The notes: generated by a model from the sequence alone, not told the origin. Positions 26,071 through 38,395 are shown, counted from the first letter of the stretch. The stretch: 64,000 nt of DNA from Spodoptera frugiperda (GCF_023101765.2 NC_064217.1:434001-498000); one strand, 5' to 3'. Numbers and translations: made by a program.

Positions 26071-28080
26071 TTAATTGCGGTAGAAAATATAGTAAAGAGA
26101 TCCGTTAAGTGGCCATTCATCCCAGATCAGTGGTGGCGTGATGGTGTCGGCAACATGAATCAGTTGAGAGAAATGTCGCGGTCATTGTCTTGTTGTACCA
26201 CTTTATGTAAACACGCCTGACTCACTGTAATTATGAATGAAAGTGAACAACGGACACCAGCATCACAACCTATCCCTATCCATCCAATCTCTATAATATA
26301 ATTTCAACCTTACTAACTTCATAATAAAGTTCAAAATTGATTTAAGACATCTGACAGTTAAGGGTAGCTTGAAGTGCGTGTTTATAACGTGTGTAGTTAG
26401 CTTACACAGACAAAACGGAACTCGTAATAAAATAAGTAATGACGAAACTGTTTTATAATTTTCGAGAGTTATGTTTGTGGCGGGTCCGTGTTGATGACTC
26501 GCGGGGAAGGATTTCCCGGCGGCAGGCGGCAGGCTGTACTGTAACATATATGGACCTCAGTGTTATGTCATTAGCTCGATTGTATTGATGTTATTGGTGT
26601 TTATACGGTTTAAGGATTGTTTTTTAAATATCCATTACAAAAAATAATACAATCGCTGAAGAATTGTTTTCAAAACTTAAAGAAACTTCACAAAGTCAGC
26701 GACAGTCCATTGGGGTGTAGACGGTAGGCCGGTGAGATATCAAGTTTATGTTCAGGATCAGTTTTGTGTGACGATAATCGAAACCTTTAAAATGTAGGTA
26801 ATTGAAAATCGAAAAACGGAATTGTAAAAAAATGTAATACGGAAAATGAAAAACGAAATTTTTACGTGGTATAACATAAAAGGCATGTTTTAATCTTACT
26901 ATAAGGGGCAATACAAAATATAGGCAGTAATATAGGTAATCTGCTTTAAAAATTGCTTTTGGATCAAGCAGTGACTTACATGCCACGACTACTATCACAA
27001 GTAGTTTCCCACTTGTAATTCCTTCATTAAGGTTCCCATGCTACATGTTCCTTATGTCTCATTCACTCAGTCGGCACTCGGCAGGTTTATCTCAGATCCC
27101 ATCCGACATTTGTAAGTTCTTAAATCAATCACAATTAAGCACAAATACAGTAAATACTCAGACAACATTTAGTTGACCGGATGTGGCAGGCAAGCCGACA
27201 TCCGGTCCGGTTAATTGAAAACGACACCGCTATTAGGAGTCATTAAATGAAAATACATTTCATTAGCAACGGTAGAGCTTAATAAGTATTGATATTTAGT
27301 TTACAAGTAGTAAGTGAGTTAGTAAGTCTCACTTAGCAGGTACTGGTGGAACAATTGTAGTTCGACTCCATCTGATATAAGCGTGGATCTTAAAGAATAA
27401 TCTGTGTCTTCCTTTTTACCGACTTCTAAAAATGTTGGTGGTATTTGACGCATTAATATAACTTATGAAAGTACTATTTTGTAGCCTGTTTAGATGCATT
27501 ATATAATGCATTTACAGAATATAATATCACTTTAATTTAATCGATGTGTACAGACGGCGCTAATCTCTTGTCATCAGTAGATCCGTCTATTTCGATTGCT
27601 TTTTTAATATCCTAATTTTGAAACCAACAAATAATAAAATCATAATGATGTGGTTTTAACACGTCTGTGAGCCAAAATAAGTTGCACGAGCTACAGGCAG
27701 ACAGTGTTGATGGAATTCTAAATTTAATTAAAATTCCAGACAAGTCGTAAATCATCATTAAGAAAGTGGAGCTCTGCTTCTTTCAAAATACAATGGAACT
27801 ATCAAAACATCAATAAATAATATGTCGGTACTAAATATTTCGAGCTGTCGTTCATGTAATTAGTTGTATCGAAAATATCTGGCTTTCTTTCTAAAACCTG
27901 TAATTCTAGATATGTAAACTTGCATATTCATGTGTTTACATATCTTTGATTTTTGTTTTCTATAATGGCATAGACATTATATAAGCGAAACTTAGAACAA
28001 AGTTTAAAAATAAGTCGTTGAAATATTTTGCAATTCTGTAGAACAAAAGACATAAACGCGCCAACAAAAACATCAACAAG
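26071..28080. other. Gene-free stretch downstream of gene 2
   Basis: AT-rich sequence without a supported exon. The one notable structure is an inverted ETS-like motif pair at 27175-27207. Confidence 0.4.
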
Positions 28081-28086
28081 TTTATT
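28081..28086 (-). terminator. Poly(A) signal of gene 2
   Basis: AATAAA on the minus strand, about 20 bases after the stop codon of exon E. A very short 3' UTR is implied if it is used. Confidence 0.55.
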
Positions 28087-28106
28087 TAGTTTAAAACATT
28101 ATGTTA

Positions 28107-28248
28107 TCAAGTTATAAGTCGTCCCCTCTGGTCTCCTGGCTCCTGGTTGTAGGTGAACAGCCACCGCAGCATCTTCCACAGAGCGTCCGTGTCCTCGCAA
28201 TGGATCTTGTAACATTGTTTCATGGTGCGCCGGGGCAGTGTTCGTGGT
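28107..28248 (-). CDS. Gene 2 exon E (terminal coding exon)
   Basis: The acceptor is TATTACAG|ACCACG. The phase matches exon D exactly and gives PRTLPRRTMKQCYKIHCEDT, then a Trp-rich end (DALWKMLRWLFTYNQEP), closing with TGA at 28109-28107. Two more cysteines (C-x4-C) lie here. Confidence 0.82.
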
Positions 28249-31200
28249 CTGTAATACCATAACATTGGAGAGTTATAATAAGTTCCCTTTTAGTACTTAC
28301 TGTACAATTATATATTTTTTTACTGTTTAAATAATAATACTTACGGTACGTAGTTCTTCTCAGAATGTAGTTCACAGAGCAGCCTCCTCCGGCAGCGCTC
28401 GCTGATCGGCGCCATGTTTGTCACGCCGGGGTCCGAGCGACGATACGGGAGGGAAGAAGGCTTACTGAAACATTAGTATAAATTGATAAAGAAATAAATG
28501 GGGATCTTGGGAAGTATTTAGTATCTTCAACTCACTTGCCAACTATGGAGATTTTTTGGCAAACTCTTCTTATGTAAAAGTGACCAATAGTCCACTAGTG
28601 AATCGTCACGAATTGTTGATATGATGTCATAAGGCATATTATTTCATCCTTGTATTTACTCTATATACTTCTAGGCATATTTGTTTTCTAAAGTCCCCCA
28701 CTACTTGATGTTTGGCTCATGATTCATCCACAAGTTCGTGTGGATACGCATACATTCGGCGCATGCGTGTTATATTCCAGTACTTACAAAGTGAATCGTG
28801 TAGCTGCAATAATTATTGAGTGCTATACATTTGTAGTAAAAACATGCACTTGTAACACACATATAAATAACGTAGTTTCCCTAAGTACGTACATATATGC
28901 ATGCACATTTACCCACTGAGTGTTGCGTAATATACGGAGGTGCGCGTCTCTTCCGCGCATGCGCCACGTGTGTCTGACCTATTCACATGCACCGCTGCAT
29001 CACTGTATGCTGAAGGATATTATGACGTTAAGTATTTTCTTTATCCCTTAAATTAAATATGAATCTACTATATTCTAACTCGTAGGTTGTAGCTCGTAGT
29101 CTGAACAATGACTAATTGTCTTCAATTTATGTTCAAACATCATTTTATGATTTAACCTCTAACGTCATTATATTGCAAGTTACATAAAATCTTGTTTAAA
29201 ACAGATTTTAGTTAGTTTAAAAAAGGTTTTAAACATTATTTGAATTAAATAAAATTCCGGCCACATCTAGCTATTTGAAATATTGACGTGTAAAAGTGTT
29301 ATTTTATAACCTATTTACAGAAATAAATATCATTTATCATTTAATTAACCAATATATCCAAATGATCAAAGTTAGCAATAAATGAAGTTATGTAAATCAA
29401 TATATCGGAGTCATTGGTCAGTGAACATGAAATCCGCGTAAAACCCTAACAGTAAGTTATTGGTCACGATTACCATCGCGCGTCGGTTTCCGCAACACAT
29501 CAAACGTTGGACTTTCTATGATAAGCAGTGCATACGTTGTGTTTCTTTTATTCCTGTACACTCAGTAGTAATCTGGATAAAAACCCCGGTAATAATTATC
29601 TGCCTACTTGTAGTGGGCCTGTACTTGTAGGTAGAACTGAATGTTAATGAACGCAATAAGTTTAAGTCGAGATTTTGCCAAAAATATAAGTTAGGTACAG
29701 ATTAGTAGGTTGAAGTGGCAGAGGGCCACTTACAAATCGATGATTGAAAGGCTAAATTAATCCCAGTATTGTTCCAATATTGAGTTATATAAATCATTTG
29801 ATGGAGAAAAAATCACTGATTCCGAATATGTTGATAACTCAATATCGTTTATATCAATTAGCTTTTCAACCGTCGATTTGTCGCTGAACCTAACCTCTGG
29901 AAATATATTGTAGATCATGTAAAGTTACTATGTAGGTAGTGCATGTGGAGATAAGTGTGTGTTGTAGTGGTTGCATATAAACATTGAACTCAGTCCGCGT
30001 CCATTATGAATGAGCCAATATTTACAAATGGATGATTACGGGCTGATACTAATGAACAGGACTGTATACTAGTTGTGGTCTATAATGAAGGAATGGCTTT
30101 ACTTCTCGTGTCATCAATCAGCGCTGGCGTGTGTCGTGCGCATGCGCAGCGCATGGTAATCGCGTGCCACGCCGCGCCGTACTCCTATATCCGCGATACC
30201 CGCACGCCACGCAAATGTAATCGATCGGAAAACATAGATGTTGTGATGTGAGATGAGCCTACTCAATATTGAAGAATTTTAAATGTTGATTTTCGTTCTT
30301 AGTGTTTAAGCTATGTTATGCATTTATGGAGATAACTGTAACCCATAAATATATTCACATTTCTCTTCATCATAATCAACAGCTCGCGAGCCAATTCAAA
30401 CCAGGACTGTACTACAGACACAGATATAGGACTGTAGATATGGAGATATAGGACTGTACTATATATAGTACATTATCTATAGTAGATTATTACAAGCTGT
30501 TGATGATGGTGATGAGAAATGTGAATTTTATTCGTGCTGAAAAGCAAAGTTCAGTCTTAAAAAGCGTATCTGGAACCGTATAGTAAGAATTTGTTTAATT
30601 GATACACGTCTTTGTTGACTTTCAGTAACTCTGCACATATTGCCTTGTACTCTTCCATGCATCGTTATTATTTATACATCTATGTTCATGGAGTGACCGT
30701 AGAGGAGGAAGTACAGAATCCTGTTCACACCTTTGTACTATTGGAATATTTGGGTAATTACAACAATTACTGCCTCTGCCGACTGCCTCGTTGGTCGAGT
30801 GGTCGCAAGTGCGACTGCCGGACAAGGGGTCTCGGGTTCGATTCCCGGGTCGGGCAAAGTATTACTGAGCTATTTTTGGTATTTCAAAAATTTCTCGGTA
30901 GTAGCACGCAGTCTGGAATTGTGCCCAGTATATGGCAATAGGTTCACCCCCTATTACATGGGACTTGTAACACAAATGGTGAAAAATGGGTGTACATTGC
31001 ATATTGTAATGTACACCTCTGCCTACCCCTTCAAGGATAAGCGTGACGTTGTTTTTTTTACTACAATTACAATCTGTAGGTGTAGTGTGAGCCTGCGTCG
31101 ATACTTGGTAATACATATATATCGAGTACGATAGTAATAACTGACAAATCATTTTATTACGATGTTTTAAAAGTGCATGTATGTGCTTGTGTGTTTAAAT

Positions 31201-34200
31201 TGAAATAAAATTTTATAGCATTGTGAAATTGAAACCGTCAGGTCATTGACCTACAGAAATCGTTTCTAATTGCTATCAGTATATTGTGATACGTTCTAAT
31301 CAGTAGTAATCATAATATGATTTAACAAGTACACAAATCAGCAATCATCGCTTGCTGATAACATTTTGCGTAATAATTACAATATTTGCATTAAAATCAC
31401 ATGGCAACTGATTGTAAATTATTTTGTAGATGAAGCTGGAATTGTTTCATCTGGGTTTCTATGATGATATGTATGGTTATGGTCACAAAGCTTACGTATT
31501 TTTGAGGGGAGAAAATAATCCAATGACTTCTCTCGCCAGGGCGAGGTGAGAGGGAGTGTCAGACTCTTACTGACTAAAAACCACTTCGTTCTTACTCCTA
31601 CTTTTAGAGCTGGAGCCCCGGTAAACCCGCTAGGTACTCCGCAGCTCCGGATTAGGCATCAGCCTTACTGACGTTAGCATAATGTATCCTGATGGTATAC
31701 TGACATGTTGTCGTCCACATTATGTATGGTGATGACGCTGGGAGTGAGCGCAGAGATGATCAGCCCCACCGGGATGAACGCTGTCACCAGCCGCAGCAGG
31801 TTCTGCCACGGGTTCACACTGGAACAGTACATCATTACTTTTTAACAACACTCGTAAAAGATTAAGAGCCCCGATGTGGCTCGAAACTAGTTGAGGATAT
31901 CCGAAATACAGAAGCTACGTAGATAAGTCTTGTAATCATTGTGTAAGCCATTAAATAAATAAAGTGTAACATTGTAATGAAATTGCTAAATTAATAAAAC
32001 ACTACTTAAACTTTGTGTAATTAATAAAATAAAAATCAATTATTTTACAATAATTGATTTTTATTTCCTAATATGAAACCGAAATTTAATTACCCGCATT
32101 GTAATAAAGAAGACAGACATTACATGTCTGTGTGTTTGTGTGTATTCCTAAATCACTCTACAACTTGTAATTATTACGTGTTTGTGCAAATAATTACGTG
32201 AAACGAGAGGTCTTTAGACGTAGTTTTAATAGCACTATTAGCAGCTAGACATAATAGACCTCCCGGACTTATCTAACACAATGCATTATAAAATATATGT
32301 ACATACATACATACGTATCTATGTACATTAAAACATTTGGAAAGTGGACTAGCAACAAACAGATCCTACATCATATATCTACATGTCTATTTATTTAAAT
32401 TACCGCCGTACATACACGGGGCGGCGCAGGAGTGATGCGTCGGTCACTGCGCAGCACGGTGGTCTCACATTTACTATCACTTTGCGTATGCGCATCTATC
32501 TCTATTACTGTTTATGATATCTATCAATCATTGATTCTATCTCTTTTGATACATCGTTTGCTTTGCAAGTACTATTGCTGGACAAGTTTGACTTGTGGGT
32601 TGGCTCGCGGGAAATAATGAGGATTTATTTTGTTTGTTCCATCCGTAATTTAAAGGTAAATAGAAGTTAGATTAAGAGATATGGTTACAATAATCTACGT
32701 ACGCAGTGTTTTAGTAGTTATTGGCTGAAATAATTCAAGACCAAAATTTGCCAAATTGGTCCAGCCTTTCTTAAGTTTTAGCGAGACTAACGAACATTAA
32801 TTCATTTTTATGTATATAGAAGATTATCAATTTGGAAATGGTATGGTTATGATCAAAACTTTCAATAGGTAATTATGTTTACTCAAACAGTTTGTTGCAC
32901 AAGCCGACTAGTTGATTACTTCCCAAGCGAGGTGTTCTTACATTTTCTCACGTGGGGGCAAGTTTTCACGTTTTTGTGTGGTTCCAGTGACACTAGTGAC
33001 ACAATGCAGTATGACGTCACACTCTATTTCAAACGACTGTCACCGAGCAATGGTTGGTGTCTCGTGTCGTCGCGTGCATTTACATTTCTCTCACGGAGTG
33101 TGTCACTTAAGTGCTTTATTGTAACGTGTCATATGACTTTATGGGTGTTACGTAACATGTTCAAGTAGATTTTGTCGCGAAGAGTAATAGCTGTTTTCGT
33201 CAACCAATCCTGAGCCATCATTTGACTAACTGGTGTTTAACATAAGGACCTAAATCGTCGAAATCGAAATCGTCCAGTGACTTCGTCCACCTTGGCGGAA
33301 GCGAGAGGGAGTGTCACACTAAAAACCACCCCCGTTCCTACTCCTGTTAACCCGCTAATCCGTTAACCCGCTAGGCAGTTCGCAGCTGCGAAAACTAACC
33401 CCTTACCTGTGCCTTTAAGTGTTACTTATAGGTTGGTAAAAACAACAATATTGTTAGGTGTCTCCTATCTTAGCTAAGCTAAACTCTTGGAGTTCGTTAA
33501 TATTTCAGAGAGTTTATTTAATTTCCATGCTTTCCACTTTAAAATACTTAGTTAAAATTATCACTTAACATAAATTAACTTCTTTATTATAATAGTTCCA
33601 GTGATAAGTAATTATTGTTAATGTTCGAATGTTTAACCAATGGTCGGTGAGTGAAAGGATATTTGCGATACAAAGAGGTCGCACCGTGTCGGCTGCGAGC
33701 TACATGACAGTGGACACTCAGAAGTGCCACTTCAGACACTGACGTGTCATCGAAAGTGACGTAAATGGACATGGAATGGCCATTGTCAGTGGAATAGTTG
33801 ATAATTAAGCTATTATTGGTACTCTGTCGGTATGATATAGCCCGAGGACAACAATAAGAATTGTACATATAGAGACGTGGCGAAGTATGTAACTATTAGA
33901 ATGTATGATAGGTAGTAAAGGATCGAAGAGGAATACTCTGTACTGACTTAAGTAAGTAGAGACAAGTAAGAAAGAATAAGTCAAAGTCAAAGTTACAATT
34001 TTACTCAAAAACTTACCGTTTCTTAATAGCATGCTCCTTCTCTTCCTCGTGATACTCCAAGCCGTACTCTTCAGCACTCTGTGGCTTATCCTTGAAGGCC
34101 TCTGGTGACTTGTAGAGTCCTCCAGCAGGGACCTTTACGGGGGCTTCGACAGTGGGCTTGGAGTCCAGGGAGTCCTGCCATCCCTCTCTGGTCTTCGTGT

Positions 34201-35115
34201 AGATGGTGTCTTCGAACTTGTAGGGGAACTCCTCGTGCGTGTAGTAGATGTCCTTCGGGATGTAGTTGTGGCTCGGATGCTGGTAGTATACTTCTTTTGG
34301 TGAGCTGACGAGAATATTTTTGAGGGTTTAAAGTAGAATATCTAGTATTGATAGTAGCATTTGCAATGGCTGCACGGTTGGCGCGGTGGCTGGACAACCG
34401 GCTGCCACACAACGTGTAGCGGGTTTAACTCCCATACGGAGCAACTCGTTGTATGATTCACAAATTGTTATATTGTTAGGAGAAAATCCTAGTGTGGGGC
34501 AAAGATTTTTTTAAAGAAAAAAAGTGAATGGAGCGTCATCAATTTTCTAAAAATTACTTACTTCAAGTTCTAATGATGATCAATGATTCTAACTTGATAC
34601 GAATTATTTAACTCAGTATTAAAACGAATCATCAGTAACTTTCAGACTTACCTTAAGAACCCACTAGCAGGTTTCTTGGCGACCGGACCTACAGCTGGTG
34701 TGCGAATAACCTCAGCGTTCTCATCATCAAAGAAGCTCCCGAGATGTTGGCTCGGCTTGAAGTCTTTCAGCAGTTGCTTGGTCTCCTTAGTTTTATTATT
34801 TACTTCAGTCAAATTCGATGGTGCGAAAGAAGATTCTATCTTCCAAGTCTGTGTGGGGAGATTCTTCTTAACTTCAGACTTGTTTGGTTCAACATTGTTC
34901 ATAGCACTTTCAGTTTTGTTGACAATAGTTTCTGTAGTACTGGGCTTGGTTTGAGGGTCATTGAACCTTGTTCGGATGTCATTTCTGCTGATGTTTCTGT
35001 TGGACACTGGGTACAAGGTGGTGATGTTGGTGTTAGCTGTGTCAGTCTCCGCGAGTGTTGATGCTATGGAGATTAGCGGCAGAATCCATAGAGCGAACTG
35101 TGGAAATGGAAACAT
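28107..35115 (-). CDS. Gene 2: five-exon gene for a secreted/membrane protein with C-x5-C tail (375 aa)
   Basis: Five exons (34652-35115, 34017-34304, 31701-31818, 28345-28460, 28107-28248) join with matching phases into one 376-codon frame ending in TGA. The product has a signal peptide (FALWILPLISIASTLAE), a Ser/Thr/Asn-rich part with several N-x-S/T sites, a Tyr-rich segment (EVYYQHPSHNYIPKDIYYTH), a hydrophobic helix (NLLRLVTAFIPVGLIISAL) at about 255-280, and a basic C-terminus with cysteines at about 313, 319, 341 and 346. The C-x5-C pair resembles that of gene 1. A poly(A) signal follows the stop. The family is not one I can name. The helix could be a membrane anchor. The exon joins are my reconstruction from splice sites and reading frame; the third-to-fourth exon join is the least certain. 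Confidence 0.78.
28345..28460 (-). CDS. Gene 2 exon D (first cysteine pair)
   Basis: Reads PSSLPYRRSDPGVTNMAPIS and then ERCRRRLLCEL, with a C-x5-C. The 3' boundary is a strong donor, ACC|GTAAGT. The 5' boundary is a tandem acceptor, TTTCAG|TAAG|CCT. The second AG keeps the frame after a phase-0 exon C, while the first AG would put TAA in frame. Confidence 0.75.
29734..29880. mobile_element. Palindromic MITE, family E, copy 1
   Basis: Inverted ends AAATCGATGATTGAAAGGCT / AAATCGACGGTTGAAAAGCT, with a central part GAGAAAAAATCACTGATTC. Lies in the gene 2 intron between exons D and C. The central part matches the element at 52900. Confidence 0.65.
30353..30526. mobile_element. MITE with ATTCACATTTCTC terminal inverted repeats
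   Basis: The left end ATTCACATTTCTCTTCATCA matches the inverted right end with a few mismatches over about 34 bases. The loop contains three GGACTGTA units. Lies in the gene 2 intron. Confidence 0.6.
30781..31050 (+). mobile_element. tRNA-derived SINE, family A
   Basis: The head GCCTCGTTGGTCGAGTGG (A-box) and GGTTCGATTCCCGGGTCGGG (B-box) are followed by the body through CACCCCCTATTACATGGGAC. About 270 bp, antisense to gene 2 within its intron. The near-identical sister is at 48619. Confidence 0.85.
31505..31680 (+). mobile_element. GC-rich repeat, family C, copy 1
   Basis: Carries AATCCAATGACTTCTC, AGAGGGAGTGTCAGACTCTT, ACTGACTAAAAACCAC, GTAAACCCGCTAGGTA and GCAGCTCCGG, the family order. 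It begins about 25 bases after the donor of gene 2 exon C. Confidence 0.8.
31701..31818 (-). CDS. Gene 2 exon C (hydrophobic helix)
   Basis: The acceptor is TGTTCCAG|TGTGAACC. The frame gives NPWQNLLRLVTAFIPVGLI and then SALTPSVITIHNV, a likely membrane helix. The donor I chose is ATGTCA|GTATAC, phase 0, which is weaker than the other donors of this gene. In frame, a stop follows five codons beyond it. A GC-rich repeat starts about 25 bases past the donor. Confidence 0.72.
32027..32066. repeat. Perfect 18-bp inverted repeat
   Basis: AAATAAAAATCAATTATT, a 4-base TTAC loop, then the exact complement. Intronic to gene 2. Confidence 0.85.
33277..33400 (+). mobile_element. GC-rich repeat, family C, partial copy
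   Basis: AGAGGGAGTGTCACACT, AAAAACCACCCCCGTTCCTA and CCCGCTAGGCAGTTCGCAG are present; the left end is degraded. Confidence 0.7.
34017..34304 (-). CDS. Gene 2 exon B (Tyr-rich segment)
   Basis: The acceptor is TTCTCGTCAG|CTCACC and the donor AACG|GTAAGT. The 288 bases read without a stop in the phase set by exon A, giving YY- and HEE-rich sequence that ends in charged EEEKEHAIKK. Codons are GC-richer than the surrounding introns. Confidence 0.85.
34369..34517 (+). mobile_element. tRNA-derived SINE, family B, inside the short gene 2 intron
   Basis: TTGGCGCGGTGGCTGG head and CAACTCGTTGTATGATTCAC body. It makes up nearly half of the 347-bp intron between exons A and B, in antisense orientation. 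Confidence 0.7.
34652..35115 (-). CDS. Gene 2 exon A (signal peptide, Asn/Thr-rich)
   Basis: Codes for residues 1-154 and ends in phase 2 at AAG|GTAAGT. The ATG at 35115 reads MFPFPQ then a hydrophobic core. However, TTTCCATTTCCACAG (ending at 35098) looks like a splice acceptor inside this frame, so the true exon may begin at 35097 with its ATG in an upstream exon. Another possible acceptor is ATTTACAG, just upstream of the ATG, which would make the ATG at 35115 the start. The exon is rich in N-x-S/T glycosylation sequons. Confidence 0.75.
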
Positions 35116-38100
35116 TGGTTTATGTAAATAGATTCATAAGTAATCCTAGTAGTTTAAACCTCAGTAATCTGTAAATTTTCAACTAGTTAGGGTACAAGTT
35201 TTTTAATGTTAGAAAAACTTTATGAGTTTCGATGAGTGACTAACTGTTTGTACATACTTAGTATTGTATACTTTTAGATAAACGCGAAATTCCGTGTCCG
35301 CACTTTTCCTTTCACAGCCATAACATAAATATGAGACAAAAGCGTTTACATCAGAGTGTCGTTATAGTACTACATAGCGTAGTAGTGTACAACTGGTAGT
35401 AAGCAGGCGTGGCCACCAGACTCACTGCTTGCAGTACAAAGACGGACGAGCGCCGACCGGTCGCCGGGAAAGTATTCAACACATTCAGTTAGGAAGAAAC
35501 ATAGTGGGTTGGGAAACTTAGTTAATCTGAAAAGTAGATCAGTTATGATCGAAAGTGATCTATGTAAGATGTAGGCGTGAAATCACTAAACACTTCAAGT
35601 GTTTAAAATGCATATTTATTACTTGGAAAGAAGATACTTGAGTAGGTTAAACAAGAACACCATGGTAATGAAATAATGCCAACTCATTCTTCCTAAACTC
35701 TGATACGTTTACATAAACATTGTTTTCCACCTGTTAAAACGTTGTTATGTCACATCCGAATTGTTTCGCCACTGCGAGGCATGTTCACTGAACCGCGGGT
35801 CACGGCGTGAACTCGGCGACACCGGCGCACTATCGGTACCTAACAAACGCTACACAGACTTGTATAGATCCGGGAACGCGGCGGAGAAACCCCGAGCTGA
35901 CTAGTTATGGGCTTTATCGTGACAAACAGAGACAAATAAGGCAGTGAGAGCCTCGCTAACAACGGTATCACTTGATCAGGGTGTCAGCTGTTATCGTCAG
36001 CGTGATGGAAATCCGATTGTGTTCTTTGATTCGGCTGTAAATTCTATCGATTGTTTACTTTTATTGTTTGTTTTCGACTTGTTTAAATGTGAAACTTACA
36101 TAACTATTGCGAACTATTTGCATAGGGGTGCATAGCATCCATCTTCTAGTATGGAGTGTGGATATGATATAATGTGCCTTGAATTTTAAAGAAGCAGAAT
36201 AAATGTGAAGAAAAGTTAAAATATTTCATTGAAGTTTTTATGAATGGGATGGTAATCCTCGATAATTCACATACCTAAGTTGATGATATTTTGAGTAAGC
36301 TCCCAACCACTGATTACAGCGCGTGCTTAATGAGTGTTACATGACCTCAGTTATTGTTAACTGTTTATTACTTAGTTACGTGCGCATGAGTTTAACTGAC
36401 AATCTATTACAAACCACTGACACAGCACAGAGGTCGAGAGTGCTATTACATCACTTATCATTAGCCGCATACCTCAGTCATTACTGATGACTTATGTAAC
36501 CATGTAATATGGCGGCGCTTCAGAAGTCAACGCATGTCATCAGTCGCTGCTGGGGACTGACTGAGAGGCTGACGGACACCCACGCTTTAAACGTTGTGAG
36601 GAACATGTTCTCTTCAAATTAATAAGTCGAGAGGTTCTTGGTTGGACACGTTATACTTGAGGTGAGGTTAATAAGTGTATGTATGGTATGTGTGGTATGT
36701 CGTTGTGGCCCGGAGGTTTAAGTCACCCGCTTTTCATGCACGAGGTTGATAGTTTGAAACCTATCAATGACAAAGAACCAATGACAATTTTTCTGAGATA
36801 TATGTGTTTTCTAGGATTATTTAACCTAAGCTAAATAAAATTTTTAATTATAAGTGTAAAATCACCAACAATGAGCAAGCGTGGTGATTAATGCTCAAAC
36901 ATTGTCCGTACGAAAAGAGACGTTATTAATGGTGGTGTTAATGTTATGTGTGTCCATAGACTTGGACTATAACAATGTCATGGGTTGTTTGGTTTTGGAA
37001 TTTAAAATGTATTTCTATATTACTTTGTAACTTGTTGCACCCTTGTCTTGATAAAACTTTTCTACTTATTAATAAAAGCAACATCTTTAGGCTAGAAATG
37101 TTTGTCTTAAAAAAATATGATTTAATTATATAGAAGTCTCTTGAGTTTTCCTGTATTAATTTATGAGTTATTGTGTAATGTATGTATTTTCCTGTATATT
37201 TGGAAAATCCATGGACAGTCCAATATGTATAAATGCCAATGACTTTCTCTGCACTGATGCAATGTTCTTACAATATTGGTATAGATGTATGTACACTCTA
37301 GGTCTCGAATTCGACTACTGTTCGTGAAAAAATAGCATGATGATTAATTATTGCTCAATGGATTGATAACGCTTATTATAATGCTCAAAGGCCTCATGAA
37401 GTATTGAAAACTGTAACGATTGTCACCTAATAAGTGAAAAGAGGCTATAAATTATATGTAGGTAATTATTACGAGCAATTACTTAGCTAATATTATTCCA
37501 GTAATTCTGTGGTTAATCCACTCGTATTTGGTTTATACATACACGTACCTAATAGTGTAAAACAAAGATTAAACATTTATTGTTTGAGCGCGATAATCTC
37601 GAGATTATCTAATGCTATTTATTTTAACAAGTATTTAAAGAATTGTTGATAAAATACAGCCTTCATAGATAAAGTAAGTAAAATAACACATTAATTGTTA
37701 ATAGCTTTGTAGTTTTTTTATATATTATCTAAATTACGTTATATACATATAATAAGGTTATTTTTCCCATTTGATTCATTTTACAAATGCCAGCACAAAT
37801 TCAATCGCTCTCTACAATACTTTGAATACATTTCACCTGTTAACCTGTTAGTTTTATTTTGTTATTGAAATCGAATATGAATTATTTTTTAGTCGGTCAA
37901 ATCTGCAACCTGCGCCAGCGCCGGTGTAAGCGCACTAGGATTATTGTGTGGTGGAGGGGGCGAGGGGGGGAGCAACCATCGGTCAGTGACTTACCGTTTT
38001 GGGTGAAAGTGAGCGCGTTATGCAACGGCTACATAACCGCGAGCCTGCGCCGGCGCACCGCCCGGTACTCTGTCACGGTCAGCCTCGCCGACCACACTCA

Positions 38101-38390
38101 TTACATTCAAAATCGATTTTATTTCAGTTATCTTCCATTAATGGACTTTTTCTTCAGCGATTATAATGGTCGAGTTTGTTTATTTGTTTCACGGCCTTAA
38201 TCGGGTTAGGGAGATTGTGAATGTTATTTTCAGTAATTTTGTATAATGGAAGAATAAAATGATATAACGGTGCATTGTAATCGTTTCAAACAATTAGTGT
38301 CAATTAATTTATGTAATCAATCATTATTCACGGTTTTTCTTTAAATGGATTAAAATGTTCCAACTAATCAATACTACTTTTATCCTTTTT
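35116..38390. other. Upstream region of gene 2
   Basis: No coding exon. Two possible minus-strand donors could end noncoding first exons: GCA|GTGAGT near 35425 and ACG|GTAAGT at 37994, the latter after a GC-rich patch. A degraded SINE lies at 36705-36850. Confidence 0.35.
36705..36850 (+). mobile_element. Degraded tRNA-related SINE
   Basis: GGCCCGGAGGTTTAAGTCAC and CTTTTCATGCACGAGG resemble a known moth SINE head; the B-box is mutated. Confidence 0.45.
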
Positions 38391-38395
38391 TTTTT

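Noticed and set aside
30781..30860. Possible tRNA genes at SINE heads (also 48619, 22091, 25874, 52262)
   Set aside because: A- and B-boxes are present, but the sequences continue into shared non-tRNA bodies and A-rich or TATG tails, as SINEs do.
37859..38200. 113-codon open frame
   Set aside because: No splice support or domain, and it covers a GC-rich patch; probably chance.
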